Assembly (NCBI GenBank): GCA_037953745.1
Contig: JBAKBP010013055.1
Coordinates: forward strand, 1-64,000
DNA length: 64,000 nt
Direction of reading: 5' to 3'
DNA from: Lithodes maja
Taxonomy: Eukaryota; Arthropoda; Malacostraca; Decapoda; Lithodidae
Shown here one piece after another: positions 57,055 through 64,000 of this stretch (its first letter is position 1; every line of letters starts with the position of its first letter). The position numbers and the translations under genes were made by a program. The notes beneath the pieces were generated by a model, which did no database searches, was not told the DNA's origin, and saw nothing but the letters and a program-made list of their open reading frames with translations.

Positions 57055-57320
57055 ATGATTTTAGGATGTTTGGCATACTAGTTTGGCGATTCTAAGACCT
57101 TTCGCCCCATGAAATTGTCAGTATTAAGACTTTCGTGTCATTTAGGTGTCATTTTTTTGCTGGCGAGAGGTAGGGAGCCTGTAATTTAAAAGGAACCGGC
57201 CTTCGGCCACGATATTTTTATATTATTTGTTTGTTTTTACAAATTTATATTAAAGGAGGGGGGGCGGGAAGGGGGGGGGGGGAATAAAACTTTGATGGAG
57301 GTCTAGTTAGGAAACTAAAA
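57055..57320 (-). repeat. Dispersed GC-core repeat family, copy e (reversed)
   Basis: TTTGGCGATTCTAAGACC, TTTCGCCCCATGAA, TTAAGACTTTCGTG, CATTTAGGTGTCA, CTGGCGAGAGGTAGGGAGCC, GGAACCGGCCTTCGGCC and a G-rich run, i.e. the modules of copies a and c in reverse. Confidence 0.65.
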
Positions 57321-57448
57321 AAGATAATATACTGCAAATAAATATGCCCATCCCTCCTGGAGAAGGGCAATCATAACTGATGATCACAATTATAACAGTA
57401 TTACAAACCGCATCTGTCGTAAGACCATATTTGTTGTTGTTGTTTCAG

Positions 57449-57611
57449 GTTGGGTCCAAGTGGTGGAGAATGACGGACACAACTGGTGGTTTGGAGAAGG
57501 TTGTGGGTCAAGCAAATTGTACTGAGGACATACCTGGCTTCCCTCACCTCTGGCTACGGGTGGCGTGTGCTGTGGATGACTGCGGTGAAATGTCCATCTC
57601 CTGCCAGAAAG
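57449..57611 (+). CDS. Host modular gene, exon B2 (163 nt)
   Basis: Follows TTGTTTCAG and ends AAAG before GTCAGT, phase 0 to phase 1. It encodes VGSKWWRMTDTTGGLEK, VVGQANCTEDIPGFPHLW and LRVACAVDDCGEMSISCQK. Length, start (VGS), cysteine spacing and phases equal exon B1. The phase-1 end calls for another A-type exon, which must lie beyond the window or be unrecognised in the repeat-filled 3' part. NCT is an N-glycosylation sequon. Confidence 0.78.
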
Positions 57612-57965
57612 GTCAGTACAACTATCTCAGTATTACATAATAACTCCAGTATCATTGTCTTTAATTCGAGTTATGTCTGCACTTAGTTCTCTATTAAAGT
57701 TATGATCCTAATATCCATATCTACACATTAAGGACATACAGATATAATATCATAAATATTCTGATGTCCCTCATAATTTAATAATTTGCACAATTAACCC
57801 TTTTAGTTTACCATGGCGCCATACCTTCTGTGTTCAATATCATTAGACGACTTACTTAAAGGTAAAGAAAGGTATATGAAAGTCATATGGCTAATTAAGA
57901 AAGTCCTTACTCGCTGGACTCCCACAGGCCCTTTCTAAGCTGAATAAAATTGTTGAAAGAAAGCC

Positions 57966-58018
<53 letters not shown>

Positions 58019-58111
58019 CTTACCTATTAAATGTGCTAAACATGATACAACAGTTTACTGGCGACGTCTTTTTTATTTGATTTCAGCTTCATTTAGACCA
58101 TTTTATAATGC
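57612..58111 (+). other. Intron start; contains a TA microsatellite
   Basis: AT-rich, with a TA repeat at 57967-58015. No coding sequence seen. Confidence 0.55.
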
Positions 58112-58564
58112 TTAGGAAAGGTATATGATAGCTATAAGGATTGAGGTGTAGCTTAGGAAAGGTATATGATAGCTATAAGGATTGAGGTGTAGCTTAGGAA
58201 AGGTATATGATAGCTATAAGGATTGAGGTGTAGCTTAGGAAAGGTATATGATAGCTATAAGGATTGAGGTGTAGCTTAGGAAAGGTATATGATAGCTATA
58301 AGGATTGAGGTGTAGCTTAGGAAAGGTATATGATAGCTATAAGGATTGAGGTGTAGCTTAGGAAAGGTATATGATAGCTATAAGGATTGAGGTGTAGCTT
58401 AGGAAAGGTATATGATAGCTATAAGGATTGAGGTGTAGCTTAGGAAAGGTATATGATAGCTATAAGGATTGAGGTGTAGCTTAGGAAAGGTATATGATAG
58501 CTATAAGGATTGAGGTGTAGCTTAGGAAAGGTATATGATAGCTATAAGGATTGAGGTGTAGCTT
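58112..58564 (+). repeat. 41-bp minisatellite, 11 copies
   Basis: Unit AGGAAAGGTATATGATAGCT plus ATAAGGATTGAGGTGTAGCTT, essentially invariant. Confidence 0.95.
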
Positions 58565-58629
58565 TTTAATGGGTAGACGGCCTTCCCGACTATATTACAA
58601 ATAGTCTAATGGTTGGCAGAACAAAGTGA

Positions 58630-61029
58630 AAAGGATGCCACCGGTACTGTAAGGGTTAGCTGAGAATGTACCGGGCTAAGTTTGACTCCCGAGCGAGGGC
58701 AGTAAAAGGATGCCACCGGTACTGTAAGGGTTAACTGAGAATGCACCGGGCTAAGTTTGACTCCCGAGCGAGGGCAGTAAAAGGATGCCACCGGTACTGT
58801 AAGGGTTAACTGAGAATGCACCGGGCTAAGTTTGACTCCCGAGCGAGGGCAGTAAAAGGATGCCACCGGTACTGTAAGGGTTAACTGAGAATGTACCGGG
58901 CTAAGTTTGACTCCCGAGCGAGGGCAGTAAAAGGATGCCACCGGTACTGTAAGGGTTAACTGAGAATGTACCGGGCTAAGTTTGACTCCCGAGCGAGGGC
59001 AGTAAAAGGATGCCACCGGTACTGTAAGGGTTAACTGAGAATGTACCGGGCTAAGTTTGACTCCCGAGCGAGGGCAGTAAAAGGATGCCACCGGTACTGT
59101 AAGGGTTAGCTGAGAATGTACCGGGCTAAGTTTGACTCCCGAGCGAGGGCAGTAAAAGGATGCCACCGGTACTGTAAGGGTTAACTGAGAATGTACCGGG
59201 CTAAGTTTGACTCCCGAGCGAGGGCAGTAAAAGGATGCAACCGGTACTGTAAGGGTTAACTGAGAATGTACCGGGCTAAGTTTGACTCCCGAGCGAGGGC
59301 AGTAAAAGGATGCCACCGGTACTGTAAGGGTTAACTGAGAATGTACCGGGCTAAGTTTGACTCCCGAGCGAGGGCAGTAAAAGGATGCCACCGGTACTGT
59401 AAGGGTTAACTGAGAATGTACCGGGCTAAGTTTGACTCCCGAGCGAGGGCAGTAAAAGGATGCCACCGGTACTGTAAGGGTTAACTGAGAATGTACCGGG
59501 CTAAGTTTGACTCCCGAGCGAGGGCAGTAAAAGGATGCCACCGGTACTGTAAGGGTTAACTGAGAATGTACCGGGCTAAGTTTGACTCCCGAGCGAGGGC
59601 AGTAAAAGGATGCCACCGGTACTGTAAGGGTTAACTGAGAATGTACCGGGCTAAGTTTGACTCCCGAGCGAGGGCAGTAAAAGGATGCCACCGGTACTGT
59701 AAGGGTTAACTGAGAATGTACCGGGCTAAGTTTGACTCCCGAGCGAGGGCAGTAAAAGGATGCCACCGGTACTGTAAGGGTTAACTGAGAATGTACCGGG
59801 CTAAGTTTGACTCCCGAGCGAGGGCAGTAAAAGGATGCCACCGGTACTGTAAGGGTTAACTGAGAATGTACCGGGCTAAGTTTGACTCCCGAGCGAGGGC
59901 AGTAAAAGGATGCCACCGGTACTGTAAGGGTTAACTGAGAATGTACCGGGCTAAGTTTGACTCCCGAGCGAGGGCAGTAAAAGGATGCCACCGGTACTGT
60001 AAGGGTTAACTGAGAATGTACCGGGCTAAGTTTGACTCCCGAGCGAGGGCAGTAAAAGGATGCCACCGGTACTGTAAGGGTTAACTGAGAATGCACCGGG
60101 CTAAGTTTGACTCCCGAGCGAGGGCAGTAAAAGGATGCCACCGGTACTGTAAGGGTTAACTGAGAATGTACCGGGCTAAGTTTGACTCCCGAGCGAGGGC
60201 AGTAAAAGGATGCCACCGGTACTGTAAGGGTTAACTGAGAATGTACCGGGCTAAGTTTGACTCCCGAGCGAGGGCAGTAAAAGGATGCCACCGGTACTGT
60301 AAGGGTTAACTGAGAATGTACCGGGCTAAGTTTGACTCCCGAGCGAGGGCAGTAAAAGGATGCCACCGGTACTGTAAGGGTTAACTGAGAATGTACCGGG
60401 CTAAGTTTGACTCCCGAGCGAGGGCAGTAAAAGGATGCCACCGGTACTGTAAGGGTTAACTGAGAATGTACCGGGCTAAGTTTGACTCCCGAGCGAGGGC
60501 AGTAAAAGGATGCCACCGGTACTGTAAGGGTTAACTGAGAATGTACCGGGCTAAGTTTGACTCCCGAGCGAGGGCAGTAAAAGGATGCCACCGGTACTGT
60601 AAGGGTTAACTGAGAATGTACCGGGCTAAGTTTGACTCCCGAGCGAGGGCAGTAAAAGGATGCCACCGGTACTGTAAGGGTTAACTGAGAATGTACCGGG
60701 CTAAGTTTGACTCCCGAGCGAGGGCAGTAAAAGGATGCCACCGGTACTGTAAGGGTTAACTGAGAATGTACCGGGCTAAGTTTGACTCCCGAGCGAGGGC
60801 AGTAAAAGGATGCCACCGGTACTGTAAGGGTTAACTGAGAATGTACCGGGCTAAGTTTGACTCCCGAGCGAGGGCAGTAAAAGGATGCCACCGGTACTGT
60901 AAGGGTTAACTGAGAATGTACCGGGCTAAGTTTGACTCCCGAGCGAGGGCAGTAAAAGGATGCCACCGGTACTGTAAGGGTTAACTGAGAATGTACCGGG
61001 CTAAGTTTGACTCCCGAGCGAGGGCAGTA
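58630..61029 (-). repeat. 75-bp satellite, 32 copies, open on the minus strand
   Basis: The unit contains AAAAGGATGCCACCGGTACT, GTAAGGGTTAACTGAGAATG, TACCGGGCTAAGTTTGACTC and CCGAGCGAGGGCAGT. It is exactly 75 bp (25 codons), and the minus strand translates without stops as ASFYCPRSGVKLSPVHSQ plus LTLTVPV, giving a 786-codon frame. Units are almost identical (variants: AACCGG at 59239, GCACCGGG or TTAGCTG in a few). There is no start context, domain or flanking exon, so I treat it as non-coding satellite. Confidence 0.93.
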
Positions 61030-61375
61030 GCCACTCTGATAATTTAGCTGACTGACCTAACTATACAGTAATAGGTAGGTTGGTCAGTGAGGATCTGATT
61101 ATATACCTGGCGGAGTTAAGGTCAGGTAACACCACCGATCTCTCCATCAATGTTCGATAAGCAAGGTTTTGTGGCAATATTTCTGGGTTATATTATATTA
61201 CAATTAATAAATAGACTGAAGGTAGATTATATTATGTGGCCACCTTATGATTCAGCTTCAATGGTGAAGTGACAATAATTGTCCTATAAAATGCCGGAGA
61301 AAGGTTGATCAACGGCCTTAAAGCTGTGGTAAGCTGAATCCTAACATTTTACAGCTGTTTACATAAAGTATGTTT
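61030..61375. other. No gene recognised
   Basis: Mixed sequence between the 75-bp array and a dispersed repeat copy; nothing supportable. Confidence 0.5.
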
Positions 61376-61640
61376 AGCCCTATTATTTAGCAGATTACAA
61401 CACATTCGCCCCATTAGTTTGGCGATTTTCACACCGTTTGCCCCATTTCTTTGCCAATATTAAGACCTTTCGTGCCATTTAGGTGTCGATTTATTTCCTG
61501 GCGAGCGATAGCGAGCCTGTATTTGAAGAGGAATCGGCCGTGACATTTTCCTACCGAAAAATGTATAAATTTACATCGAAGGGGGGTCTTGTGGGTGTTT
61601 TTTTTTAAGCTAGATAGAGGCATTGAGAGCAAACTAAACC
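61376..61640 (-). repeat. Dispersed GC-core repeat family, copy f (reversed)
   Basis: TTCGCCCCATTAGTTTGGCG, TTTGCCCCATTTCTTTGCC, TTAAGACCTTTCGTGCC, TTTAGGTGTCGATTTA, CTGGCGAGCGATAGCGAGCC, TTTCCTACCGAAAAATG and GAAGGGGGGTCTTGTGGG, in the reverse order of copy a. Confidence 0.7.
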
Positions 61641-61844
61641 CCTTCCTTAAACCATTGAGCCGAACCAGTAAATTATGGTGCACAATACCGCCTGGGCTCC
61701 CTTAAGGTGTAATTGGTATTGCTTTGATATTACAGACAGTGTATTACAAGCACAGAGTAAATGTCTGAAAATATATTGCTGATTATTTGTCTTCGAATAG
61801 TAGACAATGTAAAATGTTCACATAATATGAGGATTCTGTAATGC

Positions 61845-61925
61845 CAGGCTCGCTACTGCTCGCCAGGAAAATATTGACACCTGGATGGGGGTAAACGTCT
61901 TAAAACGGTAGGCTGAATGGGGCCG
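61845..61925 (+). repeat. Dispersed GC-core repeat family, copy g (partial)
   Basis: CAGGCTCGCTACTGCTCGCC, AAAATATTGACACCTGGATGG, GGTAAACGTCTTAAAACGG and GGCTGAATGGGGCC: the 3' half of the family on the plus strand, placed inverted about 200 bp from copy f. Confidence 0.6.
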
Positions 61926-61965
61926 AATGGATGCAAGGCAAATAGAGAGGGAGAGAAAGAGAAAA

Positions 61966-64000
61966 CAAGCGAGGTGGACTCCCTTAAAACCATACAACAG
62001 ACCTACTGTAAGTAATGGTGATGGTGTATAATGTGACAGGCATTATTACTGTTATGTCTTAATATAAACAAGTGAGGTGGACTCCCTTAAAACCATACAA
62101 CAGACCTACTGTAAGTAATGGTGATGGTGTATAATGTGACAGGCATTATTACTGTTATGTCTTAATATAAACAAGTGAGGTGGACTCCCTTAAAACCATA
62201 CAACAGACCTACTGTAAGTAATGGTGATGGTGTATAATGTGACAGGCATTATTACTGTTATGTCTTAATATAAACAAGTGAGGTGGACTCCCTTAAAACC
62301 ATACAACAGACCTACTGTAAGTAATGGTGATGGTGTATAATGTGACAGGCATTATTACTGTTATGTCTTAATATAAACAAGTGAGGTGGACTCCCTTAAA
62401 ACCATACAACAGACCTACTGTAAGTAATGGTGATGGTGTATAATGTGACAGGCATTATTACTGTTATGTCTTAATATAAACAAGCGAGGTGGACTCCCTT
62501 AAAACCATTACAACAGACCTACTGTAAGCAATGGTGATGGTGTATAATGTGACAGGCATTATTACTGTTATGTCTTAATATAAACAAGTGAGGTGGACTC
62601 CCTTAAAACCATACAACAGACCTACTGTAAGTAATGGTGATGGTGTATAATGTGACAGGCATTATTACTGTTATGTCTTAATATAAACAAGCGAGGTGGA
62701 CTCCCTTAAAACCATACAACAGACCTACTGTAAGTAATGGTGATGGTGTATAATGTGACAGGCATTATTACTGTTATGTCTTAATATAAACAAGTGAGGT
62801 GGACTCCCTTAAAACCATACAACAGACCTACTGTAAGTAATGGTGATGGTGTATAATGTGACAGGCATTATTACTGTTATGTCTTAATATAAACAAGTGA
62901 GGTGGACTCCCTTAAAACCATACAACAGACCTACTGTAAGTAATGGTGATGGTGTATAATGTGACAGGCATTATTACTGTTATGTCTTAATATAAACAAG
63001 TGAGGTGGACTCCTTAAAACCATACAACAGACCTACTGTAAGTAATGGTGATGGTGTATAATGTGACAGGCATTATTACTGTTATGTCTTAATATAAACA
63101 AGTGAGTTGGACTCCCTTAAAACCATACAACAGACCTACTGTAAGTAATGGTGATGGTGTATAATGTGACAGGCATTATTACTGTTATGTCTTAATATAA
63201 ACAAGTGAGGTGGACTCCCTTAAAACCATACAACAGACCTACTGTAAGTAATGGTGATGGTGTATAATGTGACAGGCATTATTACTGTTATGTCTTAATA
63301 TAAACAAGCGAGGTGGACTCCCTTAAAACCATACAACAGACCTACTGTAAGTAATGGTGATGGTGTATAATGTGACAGGCATTATTACTGTTATGTCTTA
63401 ATATAAACAAGTGAGGTGGACTCCCTTAAAACCATACAACAGACCTACTGTAAGTAATGGTGATGGTGTATAATGTGACAGGCATTATTACTGTTATGTC
63501 TTAATATAAACAAGCGAGGTGGACTCCCTTAAAACCATACAACAGACCTACTGTAAGTAATGGTGATGGTGTATAATGTGACAGGCATTATTACTGTTAT
63601 GTCTTAATATAAACAAGTGAGGTGGACTCCCTTAAAACCATACAACAGACCTACTGTAAGTAATGGTGATGGTGTATAATGTGACAGGCATTATTACTGT
63701 TATGTCTTAATATAAACAAGTGAGGTGGACTCCCTTAAAACCATACAACAGACCTACTGTAAGTAATGGTGATGGTGTATAATGTGACAGGCATTATTAC
63801 TGTTATGTCTTAATATAAACAAGTGAGGTGGACTCCCTTAAAACCATACAACAGACCTACTGTAAGTAATGGTGATGGTGTATAATGTGACAGGCATTAT
63901 TACTGTTATGTCTTAATATAAACAAGCGAGGTGGACTCCCTTAAAACCATACAACAGACCTACTGTAAGTAATGGTGATGGTGTATAATGTGACAGGCAT
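61966..64000 (+). repeat. 103-bp satellite, about 20 copies, running off the window
   Basis: The unit contains CAAGTGAGGTGGACTCCCTT, AAAACCATACAACAGACCTA, CTGTAAGTAATGGTGATGGT, GTATAATGTGACAGGCATTA and TTACTGTTATGTCTTAATAT. Differences are mostly GTGAGG/GCGAGG plus single-base indels near 62508 and 63010. Each unit carries a GTAAGT hexamer. Confidence 0.95.

Noticed and set aside
58606..60966. A 786-codon minus-strand frame as a secreted repeat protein
   Set aside because: Pure 75-bp satellite translation. There are no flanking exons, no signal peptide and no unique sequence.

Overview
This is eukaryotic, intron-containing, extremely repeat-rich DNA, most likely from an arthropod and probably a decapod crustacean. 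That call is an inference. It rests on an interstitial run of the arthropod telomere motif TTAGG near 13.35 kb, long introns packed with tandem arrays, and transposon families common in crustacean and other marine invertebrate genomes. No bacterial-style operons, CRISPR arrays or rRNA genes are present, and no convincing functional tRNA gene.

Layout. 0-7 kb: decayed mobile DNA, namely the C-terminal end of a non-LTR reverse transcriptase, a Penelope-like scrap, a hAT-type MITE with a perfect 8-bp target duplication, two further MITEs and a dispersed GC-cored repeat family. 7.1-11.2 kb: a minus-strand CR1-type retrotransposon with an esterase ORF1 and an ORF2 broken by one in-frame stop, followed upstream by repeated 5' sequence. 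13.3 kb: telomere-like repeats inside a palindrome. 14,208-20,320: a complete Harbinger/PIF DNA transposon with TIRs, a TAA target duplication, a transposase (one frameshift) and a convergent, apparently intact four-exon MADF/Myb-like gene. 20.3-24 kb: a CR1 fragment and two tRNA-derived SINEs. 24,031-33,258: a minus-strand Ty3/gypsy-type LTR element with 1.8-kb LTRs and a single intact 1,697-codon gag-pol ORF whose domain order is protease-integrase-RT-RNaseH, the unusual Gmr1-like order.

34-57.6 kb: the only recognisable host gene, on the plus strand. Four exons alternate between two modules (A, then B). Both B exons are exactly 163 nt, and the splice phases interlock. The protein looks extracellular (many N-glycosylation sequons, paired cysteines), but I do not recognise the family. 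Its introns hold a 67-bp array, a 7.3-kb array of a 141-bp unit that is open in one frame, and two roughly 99% identical CR1 elements in inverted orientation, the first nearly intact. From 58 kb to the window end, downstream of the last exon seen, there are 41-bp, 75-bp and 103-bp arrays.

Apart from that host gene, the coding content belongs to mobile elements. Within each element the genes form a functional set: ORF1 RNA-binding/esterase plus ORF2 endonuclease-RT for CR1, transposase plus DNA-binding partner for Harbinger, and gag-pol for the LTR element.
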